A DNA stretch of 64,000 bases from positions 62,001 through 126,000 of the forward strand of contig NZ_FUKI01000092.1 of NCBI RefSeq assembly GCF_900163755.1. Reading direction: 5' to 3'. The notes under the pieces were generated by a model. It ran no database searches. It saw nothing but the letters and a program-made list of their open reading frames with translations, and was not told where the DNA came from. Below, in pieces: positions 16,471-25,283 of this stretch. The stretch is from Crenothrix polyspora. Lineage in GTDB: Bacteria > Pseudomonadota > Gammaproteobacteria > Methylococcales > Methylomonadaceae. Every line of letters begins with the position of its first letter. The first letter of the stretch is position 1. A program made the position numbers and the translations under genes.

Positions 16471-17466
16471 ATGTCTGCAAACCTCGCAAATATCGGTCAT
16501 CTTGCACCGGCTATACGCCACAATTGGCAGTTGGAAGAAGTACAAGCCCTGTACGCTATGCCATTTAATGATTTGATTTTTAAAGCCCAAACCGTACACA
16601 GAGCCCATTTTGATCCCAATGAAATCCAGATCAGCAGTCTGTTGAGCATTAAAACCGGCGCGTGTGCAGAAGATTGCGGCTATTGTCCACAAAGCGCCCG
16701 TTACGATGCCGGTGTTAAAGCCGAAGCTTTAATGCCGGTGGATGAAGTCTTGCTGATGGCGCAACGTGCTAAAGATCAGGGCGCGTCACGGTTTTGCATG
16801 GGTGCTGCCTGGCGCAAACCCAAGGACAAAGATGTCGAGCGGGTGATTGAAATGGTACAAGGCGTAAAAGCGATGGGTATGGAAACCTGTGTCACGCTCG
16901 GTATGTTAACCGATGCCCAGACCGAGCGTTTAAAAGAAGGCGGACTGGATTATTACAATCATAACCTGGATACCTCGGAAGAATATTACACCGAAGTAAT
17001 TACTACGCGCACTTATCAAGACCGCTTAGATACCCTGGAGCGGGTCAGAAATGCCGGTATTAACGTGTGCTGCGGCGGCATCGTTGGCATGGGCGAAAGC
17101 GATGTGGACCGCTCTAATTTGCTGATACAACTGGCCAATATGCCCAAGCACCCCGAAAGTGTGCCGGTGAATATGCTGGTACAAGTGGAAGGTACACCGT
17201 TAATGGGCACAGAAGCGCTAGACCCGCTGGTATTTATTCGCACGCTGGCTGTCGCCAGGATCATGATGCCAAAATCCCGTGTGCGTTTGTCGGCAGGGCG
17301 CAATCAAATGAGTGATGAAATGCAGGCACTGTGCTTTTTGGCCGGTGCTAATTCCATTTTCTACGGCGATAAATTACTGACCACCGACAACCCGATGACC
17401 AATGATGATTTGGCCTTGTTCAAACGCTTGGGTGTGTATTCCGGCGGTTCTAGCCACGCTGTGTAA
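16471..17466 (+). CDS. bioB: biotin synthase BioB
   Basis: This radical-SAM enzyme inserts sulfur into dethiobiotin. I take ATG 16471 ([10 protein letters not shown]), because GGAG at 16458-16461 sits 9 nt upstream and the in-frame TTG at 16456 overlaps that site. The product is 331 residues. The radical-SAM cluster motif is [13 protein letters not shown] (C65, C69, C72), and the [2Fe-2S] region residues and the [12 protein letters not shown] motif are present. The stop overlaps the bioF start by 1 nt (TAATG), the first of a chain of couplings through bioC. Confidence 0.97.
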   Translation: MSANLANIGHLAPAIRHNWQLEEVQALYAMPFNDLIFKAQTVHRAHFDPNEIQISSLLSIKTGACAEDCGYCPQSARYDAGVKAEALMPVDEVLLMAQRAKDQGASRFCMGAAWRKPKDKDVERVIEMVQGVKAMGMETCVTLGMLTDAQTERLKEGGLDYYNHNLDTSEEYYTEVITTRTYQDRLDTLERVRNAGINVCCGGIVGMGESDVDRSNLLIQLANMPKHPESVPVNMLVQVEGTPLMGTEALDPLVFIRTLAVARIMMPKSRVRLSAGRNQMSDEMQALCFLAGANSIFYGDKLLTTDNPMTNDDLALFKRLGVYSGGSSHAV

Positions 17467-18626
17467 TGCGGCCAGCGTTTGCACATTTGGCGGATGATCT
17501 TGACAATCTGCGCCAACAAAACCGCTACCGTTCTCGGCGTGTTGTGCAATCTGTGCAAGGCGTTTACGTGCAGATGGACGGCAGAAAGTTGGTTAATTTT
17601 TGCAGCAACGATTATCTGGGCTTAGCGCAGCATCCTGATGTCATCAATGCCTTTAAAAATGCTGTGGATGAATTTGGGGTGGGCAGCGGCTCGGCGCATT
17701 TGATTTGCGGGCACAGTGCAATTCATCACGCGCTTGAAGACGAATTAGCCGATTTTACCGGCCGTGACAGGGCACTGTTGTTCTCTACTGGCTACATGGC
17801 CAATGTGGGGATCATCACCGCGTTATTGGCGCGTACCGATGCGGTGTTTGAAGACCGTTTAAATCATGCCTCGTTGTTAGATGGCGGCTTGGCATCGGGG
17901 GCTATATTTAAACGCTATGCCCATGCGGACACCGATGCTTTGGCGCGGCATCTGCAAGCAGCCAGCGGCAATAAATTGATCGTAACCGATGGCGTGTTTA
18001 GCATGGACGGTGATTTTGCACCCTTAGATAGATTGTCTGCTTTAGCAAAACAGCACAACGCCTGGTTAATGGTGGATGATGCGCACGGTTTGGGCGTGAT
18101 CGGTACACAAGGCAAAGGCGTACTGGATTATTACGGCGTGTCTCAAGATGATGTGCCGATATTAATGGGTACGCTGGGTAAAGGTTTTGGTACGTTCGGC
18201 GCGTTTGTAGCAGGTTCTGAAACCCTGATTGAAACCTTGATTCAAAAAGCCCGAACCTATATCTATACCACCGCCATGCCCACAGCAGTTGCAGCGGCAA
18301 CCCGTGCCAGCTTGCTCCTGCTGATAAAAGACCAATGGCGACGAGAGAAATTACACGTCTTATCTGATCGTTTTAAAGCGGGCGCTAACGACTTGGGTTT
18401 ACCACTCATGCCATCGGCATCGGCGATTCAACCACTTCTGGTTGGAGATAGCCAAGCGGCGGTCGCCTTAAGTAACACACTGTTCAAGGCAGGATTTTTG
18501 GTCAGCGCCATTCGGCCTCCCACTGTAGCGCAAGGCAGCGCTCGTTTGCGCATCACTTTTTCTGCCTTGCATGAAATACAGCACGTTGATGGCTTACTCG
18601 ATGCCTTGTCCACCGTAAAACTATGA
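17466..18626 (+). CDS. bioF: 8-amino-7-oxononanoate synthase BioF
   Basis: This PLP enzyme condenses pimeloyl-ACP and L-alanine, and the 386-residue length is standard. SNDYLGLAQHP, the cofactor-stacking region HASLLDGG, VDDAHGLG and the Schiff-base lysine in GTLGKGFGTFG (K239) are all visible. It overlaps bioB by 1 nt and bioH by 4 nt. Confidence 0.97.
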   Translation: MRPAFAHLADDLDNLRQQNRYRSRRVVQSVQGVYVQMDGRKLVNFCSNDYLGLAQHPDVINAFKNAVDEFGVGSGSAHLICGHSAIHHALEDELADFTGRDRALLFSTGYMANVGIITALLARTDAVFEDRLNHASLLDGGLASGAIFKRYAHADTDALARHLQAASGNKLIVTDGVFSMDGDFAPLDRLSALAKQHNAWLMVDDAHGLGVIGTQGKGVLDYYGVSQDDVPILMGTLGKGFGTFGAFVAGSETLIETLIQKARTYIYTTAMPTAVAAATRASLLLLIKDQWRREKLHVLSDRFKAGANDLGLPLMPSASAIQPLLVGDSQAAVALSNTLFKAGFLVSAIRPPTVAQGSARLRITFSALHEIQHVDGLLDALSTVKL

Positions 18627-19402
18627 GCAAACTTTATCAGCGCACCGTGGGGGCAGGTAAATCCCTCGTATTAGTACACGGCTGGGGCATGCACAGCGGC
18701 GTATGGAATAATTTTGCCGAACAATTAGCACAGTATTATCGGGTGACTTGCCTAGATTTACCAGGACATGGCTACAGTGCAGCCTGTGATGACCTGTCTT
18801 TGGCAACGATTAGCGCTGCGTTGGCGGATACGGTTGAAGAAAAAAGTTGCTGGTTAGGGTGGTCATTAGGTGCCAGTGTGGTGCTGGATTTGGCGGCACG
18901 ATACCCTGAGCGAGTCAGTTCGGTGATTTTACTGGCCGGTAATCCACGTTTTGTGCAAACTGCCACCGGTGTTGATGCTTGGCCTGGTATGCACAACGAT
19001 ATATTTACCGCGTTCAGCCAAAGCTTACAACAAGATCGTGTGGCAGCGCTAAAACAGTTTTTAATTTTACAAAGCATAGGATTGTCTGGCGCTAAAAGCC
19101 AGTTACTACAGCTTAAGCAGCGCTTAGCTGGCTGTGAGTTTCCGTGTCTAAATATTTTACAGTCTGGATTAGCCTTATTGCAGCACAGCGATCTGCGTGC
19201 AACACTGGCTGCACTGGATATTCCGGTGTTGGCCATAATGGCTGAAAAAGATGCTTTAGTACCGGCTGCATTAGGTCATTATCTGCTGACGTGCCAGCCA
19301 AGGCTACAGTTAAACCTTATAGAAAATGCGGGGCATGCCGTATTTCAATCCCACGCAGATGAGGTGTTGGAAGCTGTGTCGCGTTTTATGGAGCAACAAT
19401 GA
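18623..19402 (+). CDS. bioH: pimeloyl-ACP methyl ester esterase BioH
   Basis: This 259-residue alpha/beta hydrolase frees pimeloyl-ACP from its methyl ester, ending the BioC-initiated chain. The nucleophile elbow is GWSLGAS (S81), the acid is probably D210 (AEKDALVP) and the histidine H238 (NAGHAVF). The oxyanion region VLVHGWGMHSGVW is present. It overlaps bioF and bioC by 4 nt each, so its role in the pathway is secured by context. Confidence 0.95.
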   Translation: MSKLYQRTVGAGKSLVLVHGWGMHSGVWNNFAEQLAQYYRVTCLDLPGHGYSAACDDLSLATISAALADTVEEKSCWLGWSLGASVVLDLAARYPERVSSVILLAGNPRFVQTATGVDAWPGMHNDIFTAFSQSLQQDRVAALKQFLILQSIGLSGAKSQLLQLKQRLAGCEFPCLNILQSGLALLQHSDLRATLAALDIPVLAIMAEKDALVPAALGHYLLTCQPRLQLNLIENAGHAVFQSHADEVLEAVSRFMEQQ

Positions 19403-20199
19403 CTGAGTGTTTTAAACTTGATAAACAACAGCTTAAGCAGGCATTTTCTCAATCGGCACTAAGCTATGACTCGGTAACGCAATTGCAACGCACGATCGGC
19501 AATGCCTTATTACAGCATTTAGAAATAACCCGTACCACAGATAGCGTGGCGGATTTAGGCTGTGGCACGGGCTTTTTAACCGCTGAGTTAGTGGCTATGT
19601 TGCGTTGTGAACGCATGGTGGCGGTAGATTTGGCATTGCCTATGCTGTACGCGGCGCGTCATAAACTGTCTGCGCTCAATAAAGTGACTTATGTATGTGC
19701 CGATGCAGAAAAATTACCGTTTTTAAATCAATCGTTTGACAGTATTTTTTCAAATCTTATGCTGCAATGGTGTGTAGATTTGGCAGCGATTTTTACCGAG
19801 ATTAAACGCACACTAAAACCCAATGGACAACTGATTTTTTCCATTTTTGGTCCTGCTACCTTGCAAGAACTGAAGCACGCATGGGCGGCGGTGGATGACT
19901 ATAGCCATGTCAATTATTTTTACGCTCTGCATGAGCTAGAGCAGTTTTTACAGGATGCAGGTTTTGAAATTATCAAAACTCATCAGCAACACTATATTTC
20001 TCAGTATGATTCGGTATGGGCTTTAATGAAAGAGCTAAAAGCCATCGGTGCGCACAATGTTAACAGTCAGCGTAATAAGCAGTTGACCAGCAAATCTCAG
20101 CTACACGCCATGTTAGCAGCGTATCCTCATAATAAAGACAGTACCGGAGTTTGCGCGACGTTTGAAGTGATTAGCGTCGTTGCTCGTACTCCCAAGTAA
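19399..20199 (+). CDS. bioC: malonyl-ACP O-methyltransferase BioC
   Basis: This 266-residue class I SAM methyltransferase methylates malonyl-ACP to start pimelate synthesis. The SAM motif is VADLGCGTGF, followed by the acidic residue in MVAVDLALPML and motif SIFSNLMLQWCVD, typical of BioC. The N-terminus AFSQSALSYDSVTQLQRTIG is also a BioC hallmark. It overlaps bioH by 4 nt. About 210 nt separate it from bioD. Confidence 0.95.
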   Translation: MTECFKLDKQQLKQAFSQSALSYDSVTQLQRTIGNALLQHLEITRTTDSVADLGCGTGFLTAELVAMLRCERMVAVDLALPMLYAARHKLSALNKVTYVCADAEKLPFLNQSFDSIFSNLMLQWCVDLAAIFTEIKRTLKPNGQLIFSIFGPATLQELKHAWAAVDDYSHVNYFYALHELEQFLQDAGFEIIKTHQQHYISQYDSVWALMKELKAIGAHNVNSQRNKQLTSKSQLHAMLAAYPHNKDSTGVCATFEVISVVARTPK

Positions 20200-20410
20200 G
20201 TTAATTTTCACGAAAGAATATCCCAAATAAAAGCTTTATATGCCCACAAAAGGCACGAAAAACACAAAAAAAGTCTTTATATTCCATGCTTTTTATGTTT
20301 TCTGGTGATCTACCTTTTGGTAGGTTCATTATTAGAAATCACCTAATGTTACCGTTAAACCTAGCAGGTTTTTGTAATACCCCATTCATCTTTCTATTGT
20401 GTAACTACTT

Positions 20411-21070
20411 ATGCAACAAGGCTATTTTATTACCGGCACCGATACTAACGTGGGCAAAACCTGGTCTACCGTGGCGTTAATGCGCTATTTTAAACGCCAG
20501 GGTAAATCGGTAGTTGGCATGAAGCCGGTGGCATCCGGTTGTTTTATGGAAAAAGGTTCGCTCAGGAATTTAGATGCGTTGTTGATTCAGGAAAATGCTT
20601 CTGTGCCAGTGACTTATGATGTAATTAATCCTTATGCTTATCTATTGCCAGTATCGCCACATATTGCCGGTGTTGATAACCCGGTCGATTTAGCGGTGGT
20701 GTCGGCCACGTTTAAGCAACTGAGCACCTTGGCTGATATTGTCTTGGTTGAAGGTGTTGGTGGCTGGTATGCGCCGATCAATAACCAGCACGATGTCAGC
20801 GATATGGCACAAACTTTAGGCTTGCCGGTTATTTTGGTGGTGGCTATTAAGTTAGGCTGTATTAATCATGCCAGATTGACTTTTCAGGCGATTGGGCAGT
20901 CTGGATTGGCATGCGCGGGCTGGATTGGCGTGTGTACCGAGCCACAGTTATTGTGTCTGGATAATAATATTCACACGTTAAGCGCTGTATTAAATACGCC
21001 ATTATTAGGTATTTTGCCCTATATGAATGCTATGGATTTTGATGTTTTGTCTAGGCAGATAAATTTATAG
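20411..21070 (+). CDS. bioD: dethiobiotin synthetase BioD
   Basis: This 219-residue ATPase closes the ureido ring of dethiobiotin. The P-loop is GTDTNVGKTW near the N-terminus, followed by KPVASGC and VEGVGGWYAPI. It probably belongs to the bio operon, but is separated from bioC by about 210 nt that contain no gene. That gap has a small inverted repeat (GGTGAT 20305 ... ATCACC 20344) that could modulate read-through. bioA is not in this window. Confidence 0.95.
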   Translation: MQQGYFITGTDTNVGKTWSTVALMRYFKRQGKSVVGMKPVASGCFMEKGSLRNLDALLIQENASVPVTYDVINPYAYLLPVSPHIAGVDNPVDLAVVSATFKQLSTLADIVLVEGVGGWYAPINNQHDVSDMAQTLGLPVILVVAIKLGCINHARLTFQAIGQSGLACAGWIGVCTEPQLLCLDNNIHTLSAVLNTPLLGILPYMNAMDFDVLSRQINL

Positions 21071-21566
21071 TTAGTTTTTAATGAGACTGTAAAGATTTTT
21101 TCAAGTAATTCAAAAATTGGCGCAAGACTTGCTATGTTATTTAACAAGTAAGATTACAATGCTTATTGCCAGATTTACAGCATTTTTTAGCCACTGCACT
21201 GCAATAAAACAAGCATTTATGTCTATTTTTTTTACATTATATTGATTGTCCTTATTATGCACAGCGCCCCAAAAAAAACCAATAAATACAGAAAATACAG
21301 AACGTCTAAAAATTATTTTAATACCTCAGCATTAATTAATGCTGTTTATGGTGTGCGGCCTCTGGGGTGTCTAAAAAATTTAACCTTAAAAATAGTGTAC
21401 TAATTTTTTTATACTAAACTAGGCATGATTAATTTCAATCAATCCCATCCTTTAAAAATACAACACGAGCGCAATTAATTTTCAAGTTGTTCAACTTGAT
21501 TCATACACACAGGTGAGCTAGCCCTGTATCCAGACAAAGCAAGCTCAAACAACAAACGATGACACT
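21071..21566. other. AT-rich intergenic spacer
   Basis: About 495 bp without a recognisable gene. It contains a perfect 18-bp palindrome at 21327-21344 (CAGCATTAATTAATGCTG) of unknown meaning. No repeat family member was recognised. Confidence 0.4.
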
Positions 21567-22592
21567 ATGATGACGCTATATCACCCTAATAATTTATTAG
21601 TCACCGGCGGTGCTGGCTTTATAGGCAGTAATTTTGTGCATTATTGGCGACACCAATACCCAGATACACGAGTTGTGGTATTGGATGCGCTAACGGAGAC
21701 AGGATGTTACGAAAATGTACTGGTTTTAGAGGGTGATAACCATTTTCGATTTGTTGAAGGCGATATACTCGATCAAACGCTAGTAGAACAGCTATTGCGT
21801 GATGAAAAAATTGACACCTTAGTGCATTTTGCGGCGCAATCTCAGGCAGATGATTCAATTTATGGCGCAGATGCTATTTTAAAAACGAATGTTGAGGGTA
21901 CGCATAGTTTATTAAAAGCAGCGAAAAAAGTGTGGCTGGATGAAAATCCTGATTCACGTCACCGCTTTCACCACGTCTCTACCGATGAGGTATACGGGGC
22001 GTTGCCAGCCACAGAATTAGCGGCGACAGAAATAACACCCTATTCGCCAGATTCGCCCTATGCTGCCAGCAAGGCCGCTGCCGATCATATGGTACGAGCA
22101 TATCATCATGCTTACGGACTGCAAACGACAATCAGTCATTCGTCTAATAATTACGGGCCTTATCAGTACACAGAAAAACTTATTCCGCTGGTTATTACTC
22201 AACTGCTACAAGGCCAGTGTGTACCCATTTACGGAGATGGCCAACAAATGAGCGACTGGCTGTATGTCAATGATCATAATCGAGCCGTTGATCTGATTAT
22301 TCGTTCTGGACAAGTCGGCGAGTCTTACAATATAACGGCTAATAATGCGCAAACTGATTTAAATTTGGTACAAGGATTATGTGCATTGTTAGATGCCCGT
22401 TTTTCACATTCAACACATGTACCACACAGTCAATACATTACCTATGTTACCGACAGGCGCGAACGTTGTCGGCATTTCGCCAGTGACAACAGTAAAATTT
22501 GCCGTGAATTAGGTTATTCACTGACCGAGACTTTTCAATCGGGCTTAGCTAAAACAGTCGATTGGTATTTAGATCAACCTTCATTTTGGTAA
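21567..22592 (+). CDS. NAD-dependent dTDP-glucose 4,6-dehydratase family protein
   Basis: This 341-residue extended short-chain dehydrogenase has GGAGFIGSN for NAD binding, DALTETGCYENV, STDEVYG with the catalytic Thr-Asp-Glu, and the YAASKAAADH Tyr-Lys pair. Sequence style and length fit RmlB/RfbB, which converts dTDP-glucose to the 4-keto-6-deoxy sugar. The rest of the rml pathway is absent, so the nucleotide-sugar substrate is not certain. The start could be ATG 21567 or 21570, and neither has a clear ribosome binding site. Confidence 0.88.
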   Translation: MMTLYHPNNLLVTGGAGFIGSNFVHYWRHQYPDTRVVVLDALTETGCYENVLVLEGDNHFRFVEGDILDQTLVEQLLRDEKIDTLVHFAAQSQADDSIYGADAILKTNVEGTHSLLKAAKKVWLDENPDSRHRFHHVSTDEVYGALPATELAATEITPYSPDSPYAASKAAADHMVRAYHHAYGLQTTISHSSNNYGPYQYTEKLIPLVITQLLQGQCVPIYGDGQQMSDWLYVNDHNRAVDLIIRSGQVGESYNITANNAQTDLNLVQGLCALLDARFSHSTHVPHSQYITYVTDRRERCRHFASDNSKICRELGYSLTETFQSGLAKTVDWYLDQPSFW

Positions 22593-22874
22593 GGTCATTT
22601 TAATTTAAATACCCCGATACATCATCAAGCCAAAAAAGAATCACTTAATCCGCTAGTGATAAATTCCCATACACTATTGAGTGCCTCACTTTAATTAGCT
22701 GGCATTATTGCAGCTTAAAGCCCACTACCAACCCCATAACACAACAAAATTTTCATTGAACACTACAGCCTTAAAAATATTAATACCTACAAAACAAAAT
22801 TTTATGCCAGCTAGCTTCTGGCACAACTTACGCAATCACTAACACCGTAACCCAGCTATTTATAACATTTAACA

Positions 22875-22999
22875 GGTTACCGACTTAATGCAGGACAATA
22901 CCTGAGAATCTGGATTAGAAAAGGTATTACCCCCCCTCATCCCAGCCGCCTCCCCCCCTGGAGCAGGTGCAATATTTATCCCGCGTTAAGTCGGTAGCC
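22875..22999. repeat. family A element with a non-REP interior
   Basis: The inverted ends are GGTTACCGACTTAATGCAGG and, on the other strand, GGCTACCGACTTAACGCGGG. The interior lacks the REP core and is C-rich (CCCCCC tracts near 22931-22957). It lies 85 nt upstream of the secreted hydrolase gene, in an otherwise featureless 490-bp spacer. Confidence 0.7.
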
Positions 23000-23084
23000 A
23001 AAATAATGTAATAATCATTTTTAACTGACTACACACATTTTGGCATAGGTATTTAATAATCATAACTTTATTAGGGAAGATCCC

Positions 23085-24299
23085 ATGAAAAAATTAATTT
23101 TTGGACTCCAATTTCTATTATCCACCGCATTATCGACCTCTCTGTTATATCACTCTGCACACGCTGTAACCACAAGCCCTACCAGTGCAGGAAAAGTCAG
23201 ATTTTTTCATAATGCTAATAGCGAATTTGATCCTTATCTAAGCAACCCCAGTGTTGCTGAAAAAAATTGGATGCAAACACATTATTACCGAATGCTGGTT
23301 CACTCACCTTATTTTGATAAAAACATGCCGTGGTATTCCGGTGGCCAAGCGTATGTAGATGCCTACGCTATTTACCTGAATGATCCTGTGGTAAAAAATC
23401 ACCCAGAATGGATTATGCGTGATACAAAAGGCAATAAACTGTATATTCCTTGGGTTTGTAAAAAGGGTGTTTGTCCGCAATATGCCGGCGATTTCAGCAA
23501 CCCAGGATTCCGAAACCATATGCTGCAAAAGATGACGACTTTGACAGCCAAAGGCTATCGTGGCTTATGGCTGGATGATATCAACTTCACTTGGCGAATC
23601 AGTGACGGTTATGGAAATTTTGTTGCTCCCGTTGATAAAAATACCGGCCAAGTCATGACACTCGATAATTGGCGCTTATATTTTGCTCAATATTTAGAGC
23701 AAGTTCGCGCTACACTTCCTAAAACTGAAATTACGCATAATATCCTTTGGTTTGCCGGCGCATTGGATAACAAAAATCCTTATATTAGCCGTGAGATTGA
23801 TGCAGCGGACTATATCATGATTGAACGCGGGGGTAATGATGACGGATTGGCGGGCGGAAATGGCCAATGGGGCTATGAAAGCCTTTTAAATTTTGTTGAT
23901 TATGCGCACGGACGTGGCGCAGATGTCATTATTATGGACAACAGCCTCAGTGCAGCTACTAACAGCCAAAAACTTGAATATGGGTTAGCAACCTGGTTGC
24001 TTATCAGCCAAGGCAATGATCTTATTGGTAATCTAGCAACCAATAGAATGAAATGGAATGCACCCAACACCTGGTGGCAGGGTTATGATATAAACCTAGG
24101 CAATGCTAAAGGCAAGCGCTACCTGTGGAATAGTTTGTGGCGTCGAGATTTTGTCTGCGGCAGTGTGTTATTAAATCAACCCGATAGACCAACCAAAACG
24201 ACTTCTCTGGTTAATGGCTATAAAAATATCAATGGGCAAGCGGTAACGGGGCTTACGTTAGCAGCAAAGCAAGCTGCGATTTTAAAAACTTGCAATTAA
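23085..24299 (+). CDS. secreted putative glycoside hydrolase, TIM-barrel (GHL15-like)
   Basis: The 404-residue protein has a signal peptide (MKKLIFGLQFLLSTALSTSL to SAHAV). The mature region has barrel-strand motifs GYRGLWLDDINFTW, EITHNILWFAG and DYIMIERGGNDDG. This pattern of acidic residues at strand ends resembles the hypothetical glycosyl hydrolases of the GHL15 type. The substrate is unknown. It is a single gene with a hairpin terminator downstream. The ribosome binding site AGGGAAG lies about 7 nt before the ATG. The family call is by resemblance only. Confidence 0.65.
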   Translation: MKKLIFGLQFLLSTALSTSLLYHSAHAVTTSPTSAGKVRFFHNANSEFDPYLSNPSVAEKNWMQTHYYRMLVHSPYFDKNMPWYSGGQAYVDAYAIYLNDPVVKNHPEWIMRDTKGNKLYIPWVCKKGVCPQYAGDFSNPGFRNHMLQKMTTLTAKGYRGLWLDDINFTWRISDGYGNFVAPVDKNTGQVMTLDNWRLYFAQYLEQVRATLPKTEITHNILWFAGALDNKNPYISREIDAADYIMIERGGNDDGLAGGNGQWGYESLLNFVDYAHGRGADVIIMDNSLSAATNSQKLEYGLATWLLISQGNDLIGNLATNRMKWNAPNTWWQGYDINLGNAKGKRYLWNSLWRRDFVCGSVLLNQPDRPTKTTSLVNGYKNINGQAVTGLTLAAKQAAILKTCN

Positions 24300-24327
24300 A
24301 ATACAGTAACTTAGTAAGATAGAAGCG

Positions 24328-24354
24328 TGGGGTGTGATGACATATTACACCCCA
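24328..24354. terminator. hairpin between convergent genes
   Basis: TGGGGTGT (24328-24335) pairs with ACACCCCA (24347-24354). It lies 28 nt after the stop of the secreted hydrolase gene. There is no T-tract, so it is a probable rather than classical terminator. Confidence 0.5.
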
Positions 24355-24440
24355 TACGATAAGAACCGCTGATAATGTTTACCTGATAAAATAAGGTAAT
24401 ACCTGATTGACCGCTTGCTGCCTGCAAAATAATAACGCCT

Positions 24441-25172
24441 TTACAAAGCTGAAAACTTACGCTGATTGGCTTCTGACACGGATTGTGCAATCGCTAATAC
24501 CACAACCAACATATCCAGCGTAGCAATGCTAAGTGAAAATACCAATGCTGTGACATTAATAGCATTAACAGCAGGCAAAGCAGGGTTATATACAAATTCT
24601 ACTGCCGCCATCACCGTATAGTGCATAGCACACACAACACCACCCAACAACATCGCGCCAATCAACATCTGCCACACGCGGCTAACATGCACAGCAAGCC
24701 ACAAGGCGATAATACAAGCCGTTATCGCGATGAGCAACGAAAGCGCAGCCACCCCCCAATTCCAATGTGCATCTGCTTGTATTTGCATGGATAATAAGCT
24801 GCTGTAATACATGCCTGCAACACCAATACCCACCAAAATACCCGTTGAAATGACTGCGCCGATCTTAAATTCATCAATCGCAATAATAGTCAGACCAACA
24901 TAAACCGCACCCACACCGATATAAAACGAAAATGCCGTAAGCCACAGGTTATAGCTTATTGCGACACCATCCCGGTCGAAGGCCAATATACCCATAAAAT
25001 GCATCGACCAGATAGCAACACCGCCTAAGCACAATGCGGCCAAAGCAATTAAACCGCGCCGACTGTCGCTAGGGCGTAACAAGGCATCACGCATAACGAT
25101 TAATGCTATGAATGCACCTACCACGGTTACAATAAAAGACAGAATAACCAAGTTCAAATCATAGTGCGCCAC
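24441..25172 (-). CDS. stand-alone MHYT-domain integral membrane protein (degenerate copy)
   Basis: The 243-residue protein has seven predicted transmembrane helices. MHYT domains carry repeated Met-His-x-Tyr-type motifs proposed to bind copper and sense oxygen, CO or NO. Here the three sites read MHFM, MYYS and MHYT, so the middle site has lost its histidine. No GGDEF, EAL or kinase domain is attached, unlike most MHYT sensors. It is a clear paralogue of the protein at 32361, sharing the N-terminus (MA-Y--L-L), the LAALCLGGVAIWSMHF segment and the C-terminal AIAQ-SEANQRK. Confidence 0.85.
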   Translation of the reverse strand: MAHYDLNLVILSFIVTVVGAFIALIVMRDALLRPSDSRRGLIALAALCLGGVAIWSMHFMGILAFDRDGVAISYNLWLTAFSFYIGVGAVYVGLTIIAIDEFKIGAVISTGILVGIGVAGMYYSSLLSMQIQADAHWNWGVAALSLLIAITACIIALWLAVHVSRVWQMLIGAMLLGGVVCAMHYTVMAAVEFVYNPALPAVNAINVTALVFSLSIATLDMLVVVLAIAQSVSEANQRKFSAL

Positions 25173-25283
25173 TTTTGATGCCTCATCAGATCAATAGTTA
25201 AAAGGCACTCTGCCATTATCGGTCAGATTAACCACTGTGGAATATGGCTTTTTTTGATTTTTTTGCGGATAAAATAACTGTTG

